46,308 nt of DNA from the NCBI GenBank assembly GCA_028289565.1, contig JANQPE010000088.1, positions 1 to 46,308 of the forward strand. Direction: 5' to 3'. The notes under the pieces are model-generated. The model worked only from the letters and a program-made list of their open reading frames with translations. It did no database searches and was not told the origin of the DNA. The DNA is from Parerythrobacter sp. GTDB taxonomy: Bacteria > Pseudomonadota > Alphaproteobacteria > Sphingomonadales > Sphingomonadaceae. Position numbers and translations under genes: made by a program. Shown here piece after piece: positions 35,457-44,023 of the stretch (position 1 is its first letter; every line of letters starts with the position of its first letter).

Positions 35457-36428
35457 ATGAAAGCAAGGAACAGGAGACGTCGCCGGATGATCTGGCTCGC
35501 AATGATGCTGGTTGTGCTCGCTCTCGCGGGTTTGGGCATCTGGCGCTGGGCAATGGCCAACCAATCGGTTGCCATGCTCGATAGTGTCGACCGGATTTTT
35601 ACCGGCGGCGATGCGGTTTCGCTCGGCGAACCGGCACCGTATGGCGAACATCCGCAACAGGTCATACACCTTTACGGCCCACCGGTTACGGACGATTCCG
35701 AGGCCTGGCCGGTCGTTGTTTTCATCCATGGCGGAGGTTGGCGGGCCGGCAATCCGGAGGATTACGCTTTCGTGGCACGCAATCTTGCTCCCGAAGGCTT
35801 CGTCGTCGTCAATGCCGGCTATCGCCTGGGTCCGGACGGCAAATTCCCGGCCATGCTCGAAGACGGAGCGGCCGCATTGGCATGGGTGAAGGCGAACATT
35901 GCCGGTTATGGCGGCGATCCGGACCGGATATACCTGCTCGGCCACTCAGCCGGAGCCTATAATGCCGCGATGCTCGCACTCGACCGCCAGTGGCTCGGGC
36001 GCGAGGGCCTGGCCGACGACACGATCAAGGGCGTGGTCGGCCTGGCCGGCCCTTACGACTTTCTCCCGCTGGATGGAGAAAGCGTGGAACTCGCCTTCGG
36101 CGATGCGCCGCGGATCGAGCAGACACAGCCGGTCGCTTTCGCACGCGGGGACGCTCCGCCCATGCTGCTTGCGACCGGCACGGCGGACACGACTGTCAAG
36201 CCGCGCAACAGCAAGGCACTGGCCGAAGCGCTGACGGCCGGCGGGCAACCAACCAAGCCGGTATTGTTCCAGGATTTGAGCCATGAAGCCATCGTCATGG
36301 CCCTGTCCCGTCCGTTCGAACGCGGCGGCACTGTAAAGCGGGCAATCCTGGATTTCCTGCATGAGCGCGAAACAGAGCTTGATTCCGGCACTGTTCCTTC
36401 ATTGCCTGTTCAGGGCGAAACCGGCTAG
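35457..36428 (+). CDS. membrane-anchored alpha/beta hydrolase (carboxylesterase type)
   Basis: The 323-aa protein starts with a basic run and one transmembrane helix (MIWLAMMLVVLALAGLGIW, about residues 11-29). VVVFIHGGGWRAGN (HGGGW oxyanion motif, about 85-98) follows, then YLLGHSAGAYNAAMLALD with the nucleophile Ser in GHSAG. The likely acid lies in ATGTADTTV and the base in DLSHEAIV. This is the HSL/carboxylesterase branch. The catalytic domain is likely periplasmic. The about 285 bases before it contain no supported gene. A protease operon begins 12 bases downstream and may be co-transcribed. Confidence 0.88.
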   Translation: MKARNRRRRRMIWLAMMLVVLALAGLGIWRWAMANQSVAMLDSVDRIFTGGDAVSLGEPAPYGEHPQQVIHLYGPPVTDDSEAWPVVVFIHGGGWRAGNPEDYAFVARNLAPEGFVVVNAGYRLGPDGKFPAMLEDGAAALAWVKANIAGYGGDPDRIYLLGHSAGAYNAAMLALDRQWLGREGLADDTIKGVVGLAGPYDFLPLDGESVELAFGDAPRIEQTQPVAFARGDAPPMLLATGTADTTVKPRNSKALAEALTAGGQPTKPVLFQDLSHEAIVMALSRPFERGGTVKRAILDFLHERETELDSGTVPSLPVQGETG

Positions 36429-36440
36429 CACGTTGGCAAA

Positions 36441-37796
36441 ATGACCTGCCTCGCCCGCCTTTTCGCCGCGCTCGCCGTGCTGGCACTCTCCGTACAGCCG
36501 GTGGCGGCGCAGTCGATCCTGCGCGATGCCGAGACCGAAGCCCTGCTCGAAGACATGGCCGACCCGCTGGTCGCCGCAGCCGGCCTGCGGCCCGAAGATG
36601 TCGACATCGTCCTGGTCAACGATTCGTCGATCAACGCCTTCGTCGCCGGAGGGCAGGTGGTCTATATCCATTCCGGCCTGATCAACGCCGCCGACACCGC
36701 CAACGAAGTCCAAGGCGTGATCGCGCACGAACTCGGTCACATCACCGGCGGCCATATCATTCGCAGCAGCGAAGGTATCGGTGAAGCGACCAATATCACG
36801 CTGCTCTCGATGCTGCTGGGCGTCGGCGCAGCTCTCGCCGGTGCCGGCGACGCCGCGATCGGTCTCATCATGGCCGGACAGCGCGCGGCGCTGGGCAAGT
36901 TCCTGGCCTTCTCGCGCGTGCAGGAATCCGCGGCCGATGCGGCGGGTGTCGAATATCTTTCCAAGGCGGGCATTTCGGGACGCGGATCGCTGAGCTTCTT
37001 CAAGAAATTGCAGAATCAGGAATTCCGCTACGGTTTCAGTCAGGACGACGATGCCGCCTTCACCCGCACCCATCCGTTGAGTGGCGATCGCATCGCCCGG
37101 CTGCGCGAGGAATATATCAGGGACGCGGCATGGGAGGCGCCCGACGATCCCGTGCTGCAGGCCCGCTTCGAGCGGATCAAGGCCAAGCTCTATGGCTACC
37201 AGGCCGAACCGGCCAGGACGCTTCGGGCCTATCCCGAATACCTGACCAGCGTCCCGGCACGTTACGCCCGCGCCTATGCCTATCACAAGGATGCCCGGAT
37301 CGAGCTTGCCCTGGCCGAAGCCGATGCGCTTCTCGCCATGGCGCCCGACGATCCGTATTTCCTCGAACTCAAGGGCCAGGTCCTGCTCGAATCGGGCAAG
37401 CCGGAAGAGGCGCTGCCGGCCCTGCGGCAGGCATCGGAATTGACCGGAAGCCACCCCTTGATCGCATCCATGTTCGGCCATGCGCTGATCGCCACCGAAG
37501 ACCAGGCAAATCACGAAGAAGCCGAACGCGTGTTGCGCGCCGCCGTCGCCCGCGACCGGTACAATCCCTTTGCATGGTATCAGCTCGGCGTGGTTTATGC
37601 CGCACGGGGCGATATGGCCCGGGCCCGCCTCGCCAGTGCCGAACAGCAGGTCATACGCCGGCAATATGCTCTCGCCCTGCGGAGCGCGCAGGCTGCCGAA
37701 GCCGCTCTGCCCGAAGGCAGTCCCGACTGGCTGCGGGCACAGGATATCGGCTTGCAGGCGCGCGCCGAGCTTGAACGGCTACGGGAGCGACGGTAG
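36441..37796 (+). CDS. M48 metalloprotease with TPR tail (BepA-like)
   Basis: The 451-aa exported protein has a signal peptide (LARLFAALAVLALSVQPVAA, cut before QSIL). The zinc site HELGH is at residues 96-100, with the third ligand in VQESAADAAG. The C-terminal half is TPR-like (YHKDARIELALAEADALLAM; LKGQVLLESGKPEEALPALR; WYQLGVVYAARGDMARARLA). This is the layout of BepA/YfgC, a periplasmic protease and chaperone that helps outer-membrane protein and LPS transporter assembly. It heads a close unit with a DsbA-like and a second M48 protein. Confidence 0.93.
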   Translation: MTCLARLFAALAVLALSVQPVAAQSILRDAETEALLEDMADPLVAAAGLRPEDVDIVLVNDSSINAFVAGGQVVYIHSGLINAADTANEVQGVIAHELGHITGGHIIRSSEGIGEATNITLLSMLLGVGAALAGAGDAAIGLIMAGQRAALGKFLAFSRVQESAADAAGVEYLSKAGISGRGSLSFFKKLQNQEFRYGFSQDDDAAFTRTHPLSGDRIARLREEYIRDAAWEAPDDPVLQARFERIKAKLYGYQAEPARTLRAYPEYLTSVPARYARAYAYHKDARIELALAEADALLAMAPDDPYFLELKGQVLLESGKPEEALPALRQASELTGSHPLIASMFGHALIATEDQANHEEAERVLRAAVARDRYNPFAWYQLGVVYAARGDMARARLASAEQQVIRRQYALALRSAQAAEAALPEGSPDWLRAQDIGLQARAELERLRERR

Positions 37797-37805
37797 CCCG
37801 GTGCA

Positions 37806-38501
37806 ATGACCCGTTCGTTCCTGCTCACCGCTCTCGTCGCCCTGGTTGCCGGTTTCGGTGGCGCAGCGCTGTGGTCGTTCAGCGGCCTTGGCCACCACCA
37901 GACCCGCGCCTACCTGCTCGAAAATCCGGAGCTGCTTCCGCAAATGGCCGAGAACTACCAGCGCAAGCAGGGCGAAGAACGGCTTGCTTCGGTCGAGGGC
38001 GAAGTTGTCGCACCCTTTCCGGGCGCGGTGCTCGGCAATCCCGGCGGCTCGGTGACGCTGGTCAAATTCACGGATTACGGCTGCACCTATTGCCGGATCA
38101 GCAGGCCGCATGTCGAACAGCTTATCGCGCACAACCCCGAGTTGAAGGTGGTTATCCGCGAATGGCCGATTTTCGAAGGCAGCGATGCCGCGTCGCGCAT
38201 GGCGCTGGCTGCGGCCCGGCAGGGTAAATTCGCACAATTCCATCGCGCCATGTTCGATCGCGGACCGCCCAGTCTCCCCGCGATCGAGGCCGCCGCACGC
38301 GATGCCGGGCTCGACATGGATGCCGCGCGCGCTTTCGCTTCCTCGCAGGAGGCGGATCGCGAGTTGGCGCAAAACATGACCATCGCGCGGCAGCTCGGCT
38401 TCAGCGGCACGCCTAGCTGGGTTGTCGGCGGACAATTGTTCGAGGGGGCGGTGGGTCCCGAAACGCTGCAAGAAGCGATCGACGCCGCCAGGGATTCGTG
38501 A
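37806..38501 (+). CDS. DsbA-family thiol:disulfide protein
   Basis: The 231-aa protein has an N-terminal signal anchor (residues 5-26). A thioredoxin-fold DsbA domain has FTDYGCTYCRISRPHVEQLI with the CTYC active site (Cys93, Cys96). The usual cis-proline region is FSGTPSWVVGGQLFEG (TP). It resembles ScsC/BdbD-type periplasmic oxidants or isomerases. A gap of 9 bases from the M48-TPR gene and GTGA overlap with the next gene show co-translation. A role in oxidative folding of envelope proteins is likely. Confidence 0.92.
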   Translation: MTRSFLLTALVALVAGFGGAALWSFSGLGHHQTRAYLLENPELLPQMAENYQRKQGEERLASVEGEVVAPFPGAVLGNPGGSVTLVKFTDYGCTYCRISRPHVEQLIAHNPELKVVIREWPIFEGSDAASRMALAAARQGKFAQFHRAMFDRGPPSLPAIEAAARDAGLDMDAARAFASSQEADRELAQNMTIARQLGFSGTPSWVVGGQLFEGAVGPETLQEAIDAARDS

Positions 38502-39454
38502 AACGCGCCGCGCTAGCGCTACTCGCACCGGTCCTCGTCCTTGCGCTGGTCCCGGCAACGGCTCGAGCCAGCGATTTCGATCGCCTGCGACAAACCGATG
38601 CCGCGCTGCTCGAAGCAGGCTGGCGGCTGACAACGGGCAATGCGCAATATTGCGAAGAGACGGATCTGGCGACAGGAATCCTGCTCCACGACGCAGCCAC
38701 CTATCCCGATGGCGAAGACATCAAGGCAACGCTGGGCTTGTCAGGCGATATCGGCGTGCAGGCCGTCGCAACCGGCTCTCCCGCCGCATTCACCGGCATT
38801 GCCAGGGACGATACGCTTGCCGCGATAGACAGGGACAGGATCGCTCTGTTTCCATCTGACAGCGCGCGTAAATGGATGCGCGTGCGGGAACTGGAGGCTG
38901 CCTTGTCCGATTCGCTGAAGGGCGACGGCCTCGTCGAACTCGAGCTGATACGCGACGGCGTGACACGCACCGTCGAGATCGCTGGCATGCCGGCATGTCG
39001 CGGCCGGTTCGAAGTGCGCTTCGGTGAAGACGGCGCTTCGGCGGACGGTGGATCGGCCTTCTTCGGCAGCGACTTCCCGGGCTTTGCCTATCCACCAGAC
39101 GAATTCGCCGCTGCCGTCGCGCATGAACTGGCGCATAACCTGCTGGGCCATCCGGAATGGCTGGCGAAACGCGGACGCAAGCGGCGCGATATCCGGCAAA
39201 CCGAGCGCGAGGCCGACCGGCTGATGCCCTGGCTACTGGCCAATGCGGGTTACGATCCGGGCGCGGCGATCCGGTTTATGCAACGCTGGGGCCCCGAACA
39301 TGGCGGCGGATTGTTCCGCAGGCGGACGCATGACGGGTGGGACGAGCGAGTCGAGATGATCGCTGCCGAAGTCGCCACGGTCGAGCGCGAAATGGCTACA
39401 AGCGGAACAGCCGACTGGACGCATTTCCGTGCCCTCACGATAGCGGCGGACTAG
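38498..39454 (+). CDS. M48-type metallopeptidase with PDZ-like domain
   Basis: The 318-aa protein starts with GTG 38498, overlapping the previous stop (GTGA). A signal peptide (ALALLAPVLVLALVPATARA) is followed by a PDZ-like part (about residues 80-165, GVQAVATGSPAAFTGIARDD). The zinc motif HELAH is at 209-213 and the third ligand helix is QTEREADRLMPWLLANAG. It is probably a periplasmic protease that works with the upstream M48/DsbA pair. Its stop codon overlaps the stop of the convergent HD gene by three bases. Confidence 0.88.
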   Translation: MKRAALALLAPVLVLALVPATARASDFDRLRQTDAALLEAGWRLTTGNAQYCEETDLATGILLHDAATYPDGEDIKATLGLSGDIGVQAVATGSPAAFTGIARDDTLAAIDRDRIALFPSDSARKWMRVRELEAALSDSLKGDGLVELELIRDGVTRTVEIAGMPACRGRFEVRFGEDGASADGGSAFFGSDFPGFAYPPDEFAAAVAHELAHNLLGHPEWLAKRGRKRRDIRQTEREADRLMPWLLANAGYDPGAAIRFMQRWGPEHGGGLFRRRTHDGWDERVEMIAAEVATVEREMATSGTADWTHFRALTIAAD

Positions 39455-40062
39455 GTGTTCTCGGCGACTTTGGCGTATATCGAGTTGATCGGCCTGGCCA
39501 TCACCCGGCGCACCATCGGTTCGAAGAAGGACAGCGGCTCGCTGTCGTAATCGGGGTCGAACGCCGCCTGATCGTATTTCTCGCAGAATTCGGCGCAGGC
39601 GTCGAAATGAGGATGGCTGCGGAAGCTGTCCCCAAGGTCACGATCCATGCCGACATGGTGGAAATAGTAATAGCCCTGGAATGCGCCGTGATTCTGGCAG
39701 ATCCAGTGATTTTCCTCCGAAACGAACGGTTTGATCAGCGCAGCCGCGACATCCGGGTGGTTATACGTACCCAGCGTGTCTCCGATATCATGCAGCAGCG
39801 CCATCACTACATATTCCTCGCCGCGGCGATCGCGATGCGCGCGGGTTGCGGTCTGGAGCGAATGTTCCAGCCGGCAGACGGGAAAACCGCCGAAATCGCC
39901 TTCGAGCAGCTTGAGATGCTCGAGCACGCGGTCCGGCAGGCCCTTGGCGAAGGCCATGTACTGCTCGCTGATGATGTCCCAGTCTTCCTTGGTGCCTTCC
40001 TTCATCTCGCGGAATTTCGCGCGCTGCCCGGCCTCGTGGCGTGTCTTTTCGGTCGCATCCAT
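39451..40062 (-). CDS. HD-domain protein (PhnZ-like or metal phosphohydrolase)
   Basis: The 203-aa protein has an HD domain: CRLEHSLQTATRAHRDRRGE (His67), MALLHDIGDTLGTYNHPDVA (H91 D92, and His102), and further histidines in ENHWICQNHGAFQG and FHHVGMD. The ligand set and the helical build fit the HD superfamily, including mixed-valent di-iron oxygenases such as PhnZ. No phosphonate gene is nearby, so a phosphohydrolase role is equally possible. The ATG at 40062 is chosen because the upstream 11 codons resemble nothing in the family. It diverges from the sensor kinase gene. Confidence 0.82.
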   Translation of the reverse strand: MDATEKTRHEAGQRAKFREMKEGTKEDWDIISEQYMAFAKGLPDRVLEHLKLLEGDFGGFPVCRLEHSLQTATRAHRDRRGEEYVVMALLHDIGDTLGTYNHPDVAAALIKPFVSEENHWICQNHGAFQGYYYFHHVGMDRDLGDSFRSHPHFDACAEFCEKYDQAAFDPDYDSEPLSFFEPMVRRVMARPINSIYAKVAENT

Positions 40063-40153
40063 GGCGATTCTCCCTCGCCGGACAGTGTAGCGCATGCGGC
40101 AGGCGAGGCAAAACAGGTCTGACGCGCCGCGCGAAATCGGCTAGGGGGTGGCG

Positions 40154-41365
40154 ATGGCCGTGCTGCCCTTTCGCCCGACAAGGTTCTTCGAGAACAAGAA
40201 CCGCGCGTTCTGGAACCTGCAATTCGCAGGTTGGGGCGGTGCATTGCTGTTGCGCGCCACCTCGGCAATAGCCAATTCGCTCCCGCTCGATTTTCTGATC
40301 GTCGTCCTGATCGAGACGATAACCGGTTTCTCGATCAGCCTCGTCCTTTCGGTCATCTATCGCAAGCTGATCAATCGCCGGCCGATCGTGACCTGGGGTG
40401 TGACCGCGATATGCCTTGCGCTCGCCGTCACGGTATATGCGCTGATCGACACCTGGGTGCTGGGGCTTTACCGGCCCGACAGCGAATCCGGTTTCGCCCA
40501 GTTATTTATCGGCATCCTGATTTTTCCGCTGACCTTGCTTGGCGCCTATTCCGCGCTGTATTACGCGATCAACTTCTTTCTCCAGGTCGAGGAACAGGCC
40601 GACCGGCTCGAACGGCTCGAAGCGCAGGCGACCAGCGCCCAACTCGCCATGCTGCGCTACCAGCTCAATCCGCATTTCCTGTTCAACACGCTCAATTCAA
40701 TCAGCACGCTGGTGCTGCTGAAACAGACCGAACCCGCCAATGCGATGCTCACCCGCCTGTCCTCCTTCCTGCGTCACACGCTGGTCAGCCAGCCGGGCGG
40801 CAAGGTGAGCGTGGCACAGGAAGCAGAGACGTTGAAGCTCTATCTCGGGATCGAACGGATGCGGTTCGAGGATCGCTTGCGCACCGAGTTCGATATCGAG
40901 TCCGAAGCCGCCAAGGCCTTGCTGCCCGCCATGCTGCTGCAACCACTGGTCGAAAACGCGATCAAATATGCCGTGACACCGCAAGAGGAAGGAGCGCGGA
41001 TCAGCGTTGCGGCTCGACTCGTCGGAAGCCGCTTGCGCATAACCGTGTCCGATACGGGCCCGGGCTTGCAAGGAGAGGGAACGAAGCCCAGTCTGCCCAC
41101 CGCAATGACCAGAGAAGACCAATCCATATCGACCGGCGTCGGCCTCGCCAATATCCGCGACCGCCTGGCGCAGGCCTATGGCGAGGACCACCGGTTCGAA
41201 ATCCTGAATCCGCCCGAAGGCGGCTTTACCGTGAATATCGAAATCCCCCACGAGACTGCACAAGGCGATGATGACGATGGAGGCCCGGCCTCCGCTGCCG
41301 ATCCCTCGCTGCCGCCGTCCGTTCCCCAGCAACCCGCAATCCCCCGGATCGGAACCGCACCATGA
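40154..41365 (+). CDS. LytS-type sensor histidine kinase
   Basis: The 403-aa membrane kinase (PF06580 type) has about four transmembrane helices (residues 25-145). A coiled linker (VEEQADRLERLEAQATSAQL) leads to the phospho-acceptor motif YQLNPHFLFNTLNSI (His about 174). The ATPase domain follows, with LLQPLVENAIKYAV (N box) and GVGLANIRDRLAQAYG (G2). GGGGG 6-10 bases before ATG 40154 supports this start; a GTG two codons earlier is in frame. It phosphorylates the LytTR regulator encoded next (4-base overlap). The signal is unknown. Confidence 0.94.
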   Translation: MAVLPFRPTRFFENKNRAFWNLQFAGWGGALLLRATSAIANSLPLDFLIVVLIETITGFSISLVLSVIYRKLINRRPIVTWGVTAICLALAVTVYALIDTWVLGLYRPDSESGFAQLFIGILIFPLTLLGAYSALYYAINFFLQVEEQADRLERLEAQATSAQLAMLRYQLNPHFLFNTLNSISTLVLLKQTEPANAMLTRLSSFLRHTLVSQPGGKVSVAQEAETLKLYLGIERMRFEDRLRTEFDIESEAAKALLPAMLLQPLVENAIKYAVTPQEEGARISVAARLVGSRLRITVSDTGPGLQGEGTKPSLPTAMTREDQSISTGVGLANIRDRLAQAYGEDHRFEILNPPEGGFTVNIEIPHETAQGDDDDGGPASAADPSLPPSVPQQPAIPRIGTAP

Positions 41366-42159
41366 GTATTCGCACCCTGCTCGTCGATGACGAGAAGCTG
41401 GCTATCGAGGGCCTCCGGTTGAGGCTCGAGCCGTTCGAGGATGTCGAGATCATCGACACCTGCGCCAATGGCCGCGAAGCCATTCGCAAGATCAAGACGC
41501 TGAAACCGGACCTTGTCTTCCTCGACATCCAGATGCCCGGTTTCGACGGATTCAGCGTGGTCAAGGGCGTGATGGAGATCGAACCGCCATTGATCGTGTT
41601 CGTGACCGCGTATCAGGAACACGCGATCCGCGCGTTCGACGCCAATGCGGTCAACTACCTGATGAAGCCGGTCGACGAGGACAAGCTCGCCGATACGGTC
41701 GAGCGTGTGCGCCAACGCCTTGCCGAAAAGAAATCGGCCGACGAAGCGGAGAAGCTCAAGAACGTCCTTACCGAAGTCGCGCCCGATGCGGCGGAGGAAT
41801 TTGCCGAAGACGACGGTGAAAGCAGCGAGCGGTTCGAAAAGCTGATCAATGTCAAGGATCGCGGGCAGATCTTCCGCGTCGAAGTCGAATCGATCGAGCA
41901 TATCGAAGCGGCCGGCGACTATATGTGCATCTATACCGGCGACAATTCGCTGATCCTGCGCGAGACGATGAAGGATCTCGAACGCCGCCTCGACCCGCGC
42001 AAGTTCCAGCGCGTCCACCGCTCGACCATCGTCAATCTCGACCAGGTGCGGCAGGTGAAGCCGCACACCAATGGCGAATGCTTCCTGGTCCTCGACAGCG
42101 GAGCGGAGGTGAAGGTAAGCCGTTCCTACCGCGATGTGGTGGCGCGGTTCGTGCATTAG
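41362..42159 (+). CDS. LytTR-family response regulator
   Basis: The 265-aa protein has a receiver domain (LLVDDEKLAIEGL, phospho-acceptor Asp55 in VFLDIQMPG, FVTAYQEHAIRAF, NYLMKPVD). An acidic linker follows (about residues 130-160). The C-terminal LytTR DNA-binding domain reads INVKDRGQIFRVEVESIEHI, then VHRSTIVNLDQVRQVKPHTN. It forms a pair with the upstream kinase, and LytTR proteins often regulate adjacent or autolysis-type genes. A large hairpin repeat follows its stop. Confidence 0.95.
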   Translation: MSIRTLLVDDEKLAIEGLRLRLEPFEDVEIIDTCANGREAIRKIKTLKPDLVFLDIQMPGFDGFSVVKGVMEIEPPLIVFVTAYQEHAIRAFDANAVNYLMKPVDEDKLADTVERVRQRLAEKKSADEAEKLKNVLTEVAPDAAEEFAEDDGESSERFEKLINVKDRGQIFRVEVESIEHIEAAGDYMCIYTGDNSLILRETMKDLERRLDPRKFQRVHRSTIVNLDQVRQVKPHTNGECFLVLDSGAEVKVSRSYRDVVARFVH

Positions 42160-42180
42160 TTTGTTCGCGCCTCAGGCGGG

Positions 42181-42247
42181 GGAGTTTGTTTTAACCTCAG
42201 GCGCCGGCGGCCCCGTCCGGCGCCTGAGGCACAAAACAAACAACTCC
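42181..42247. repeat. large hairpin repeat in the LytTR/nadC gap
   Basis: Left arm GGAGTTTGTTTTAACCTCAG plus GCGCCGG (42181-42207) pairs with right arm CCGGCGCCTGAGG plus CACAAAACAAACAACTCC (42217-42247), with a 9-base loop. The AAAACAAAC..ACTCC unit recurs at 42264-42278 and another CGCCTCAGGCG lies at 42168-42178. The strong stem and T-rich arm could stop transcription. The sequence also looks like a mobile intergenic repeat. Confidence 0.6.
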
Positions 42248-42292
42248 GCGCCCGCGCTTGCGCAAAACAAACGACTCCGCCACATGCACCGC

Positions 42293-43171
42293 ATGAGCGC
42301 CCCCTTCTCCGTCCCCGGTTTCGATCTCGACCGTTTCGTCCGTGAAACGCTCGCCGAAGACCTCGGCGAAGGCCTGCCGGATGGCGGGCATGATGTCACA
42401 TCCGAAAGCGTGATTCCAGCCGATGCGCGCTTTTCGGGCGTGATGGACAGCCGCGATCCAATCGTGGTCGCCGGCCTGCCGGTCGCCGAGGCGTTTTTCC
42501 GCGCGCTCGACCCCGAAATCGCGATCGAGCGCCTGGTGGAGGATGGCGACGCGGTCGAACCGGGTGCGGACCTGATGCGCCTGTCGGGCAATGCCCGCGC
42601 CCTGCTGACCGCCGAGCGCAGCGCGCTCAACACGGTGCAGCACCTCTCGGGCATCGCGACCATGGTCCGCGAATACGTCACCGCGATGGACAATCCGGAC
42701 TGCACCCTGCTCGACACGCGCAAGACGATCCCCGGCCTGCGCCACCTGGAAAAATACGCCACCCGCATGGGCGGGGCGAGCAATCACCGCATGGGATTGT
42801 GGGACGCGGCGATGATCAAGGACAACCATGTCCTTGTCGCCGGCGATGTCGGCGAGGCCGTACGGCGGGCGGTCGATGCCGGGGTCGAAGAGATCATTTG
42901 CGAGGTCGACCGGCTGGACCAGATCACACCGGCGCTTGAAGCCGGGGCCACGCGCTTGTTGCTCGACAATATGGAGCCACCGACCCTGCGCGAAGCGGTG
43001 GCGATCGTGGCCCAAATCTCCGGGGGGCGGGTGCCGACCGAAGCCAGCGGCGGGATCAATCTCGACACGATCAAGGCCAAGGCGGCGACAGGGGTGGACT
43101 ACGTTTCCGTCGGCCGCCTGACGCAAAGCGCGCCCGCCGCCGATATCGGGCTGGATTTCACTCCGCTGTGA
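42293..43171 (+). CDS. nadC: nicotinate-nucleotide diphosphorylase (carboxylating)
   Basis: NadC (quinolinate phosphoribosyltransferase) makes nicotinate mononucleotide from quinolinate and PRPP in de novo NAD synthesis. The 292-aa length is normal. Motifs are LTAERSALNTVQHLSGIATM, LDTRKTIPGLRHLEKYAT, GGASNHRMGLWDAAMIKDNH (binding Arg, His and Lys), LLDNMEPP and TEASGGINLDTI. An ATG nine bases earlier (42284) is also possible. No clear ribosome site is seen, perhaps because the preceding repeat lies close. Its stop overlaps the RNase T2 start (GTGA) if the upstream GTG is used. Confidence 0.96.
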   Translation: MSAPFSVPGFDLDRFVRETLAEDLGEGLPDGGHDVTSESVIPADARFSGVMDSRDPIVVAGLPVAEAFFRALDPEIAIERLVEDGDAVEPGADLMRLSGNARALLTAERSALNTVQHLSGIATMVREYVTAMDNPDCTLLDTRKTIPGLRHLEKYATRMGGASNHRMGLWDAAMIKDNHVLVAGDVGEAVRRAVDAGVEEIICEVDRLDQITPALEAGATRLLLDNMEPPTLREAVAIVAQISGGRVPTEASGGINLDTIKAKAATGVDYVSVGRLTQSAPAADIGLDFTPL

Positions 43172-43956
43172 TTCCCTTCCCCCCTGTCATTGCGAGGCGC
43201 CGCGGGCGACGCGGCAATCCAGACGGTGCGGAGCTGGATCACCGCACGGTTTCGTCGCTCGCGATAACGGCCGCGTTTCTTCTGGTGTCATTCACTCAAA
43301 CCACGGCTCACGCCCAGGCCTATCAGTGCCGCATGCCCGCGCAGGTTTCGGTCCCGGCGATCATGCCCGATGCCAAGCCGCGCCGCCTGCCGGTGACCGG
43401 CTATACACTGGCTGTCAGTTGGTCGCCCGAATTCTGCAAGGGGCGCGAAATGCAGGCGCGCCATCGCACGCAATGTTCGGGGCGCAATGGCCATTTCGGT
43501 TTCGTCGTCCACGGCCTGTGGCCCGAATCGCGCGGAAACTGGCCGCAATGGTGCCCGGCCTCGCGGCGCCTGACGCCAGCAGAAGCACGACGCAATTTGT
43601 GCATGATGCCCTCCACCCGGCTCGTCGCCCGGCAATGGAGCAAGCATGGCAGTTGCATGACCCGCCGGCCGGAGACGTATTTCAAGGTCACCCGCATCCT
43701 GTGGAACAGCCTGCGTTTTCCCGACATGGACCGCCTGTCGCGCCAGGACGGGCTGACCGCAGGCGATATCCGCACGCAGATCGCCAACGCGAATGGTGGC
43801 TGGGAGAAAGAGCATATCGGCATCCGTCTCGACCGTCGCGGATGGCTGGAGGAACTGCGCCTGTGTTACGGCAAGGATTTCAGGCCCGTGCGCTGCGACC
43901 GCCGGCGTTTCGGCGCGCGCGACCGGGTAAGGGCACGAATCTGGCGGGGGCTGTAG
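43168..43956 (+). CDS. ribonuclease T2 family protein
   Basis: This secreted-type RNase has the two T2 active-site motifs: GFVVHGLWPESRGNWPQWCP (CAS I) and ARQWSKHGSCMTRRPETYFK (CAS II). Cysteines in YQCRMPAQ, RRNLCMM, HGSC and LRLCYGKDF probably form disulfides. The signal peptide is VSSLAITAAFLLVSFTQTTA followed by HAQA. It cuts RNA through 2',3'-cyclic phosphates, probably in the periplasm. The start at GTG 43168 gives a 26-residue Arg-rich N-region encoded by a known-type intergenic repeat (43186-43224). No better ATG, GTG or TTG is in frame before the signal, so the start is unsure. Confidence 0.87.
   Translation: MIPFPPVIARRRGRRGNPDGAELDHRTVSSLAITAAFLLVSFTQTTAHAQAYQCRMPAQVSVPAIMPDAKPRRLPVTGYTLAVSWSPEFCKGREMQARHRTQCSGRNGHFGFVVHGLWPESRGNWPQWCPASRRLTPAEARRNLCMMPSTRLVARQWSKHGSCMTRRPETYFKVTRILWNSLRFPDMDRLSRQDGLTAGDIRTQIANANGGWEKEHIGIRLDRRGWLEELRLCYGKDFRPVRCDRRRFGARDRVRARIWRGL
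43186..43224. repeat. intergenic repeat of the TCATTGCGAG...GGCAATCCAG type
   Basis: GTCATTGCGAGGCGCCGCGG then GCGACGCGGCAATCCAGAC. The ends TCATTGCGAG and GGCAATCCAG are typical of small intergenic repeats that I know from sphingomonads and some other bacteria. It lies inside the first 20 codons of the RNase T2 reading frame. Confidence 0.55.
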
Positions 43957-44023
43957 GCGATAGCGCGAAGGCGGCGATTTCGGGGTGGGGTGCCGTCAAC
44001 TTTGTCGCACGCTTGTGAAAATC

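Noticed and set aside
36399-37664. 421-codon minus-strand frame over the M48-TPR gene
   Set aside because: It is antisense to a gene with signal peptide, HELGH and TPR motifs.
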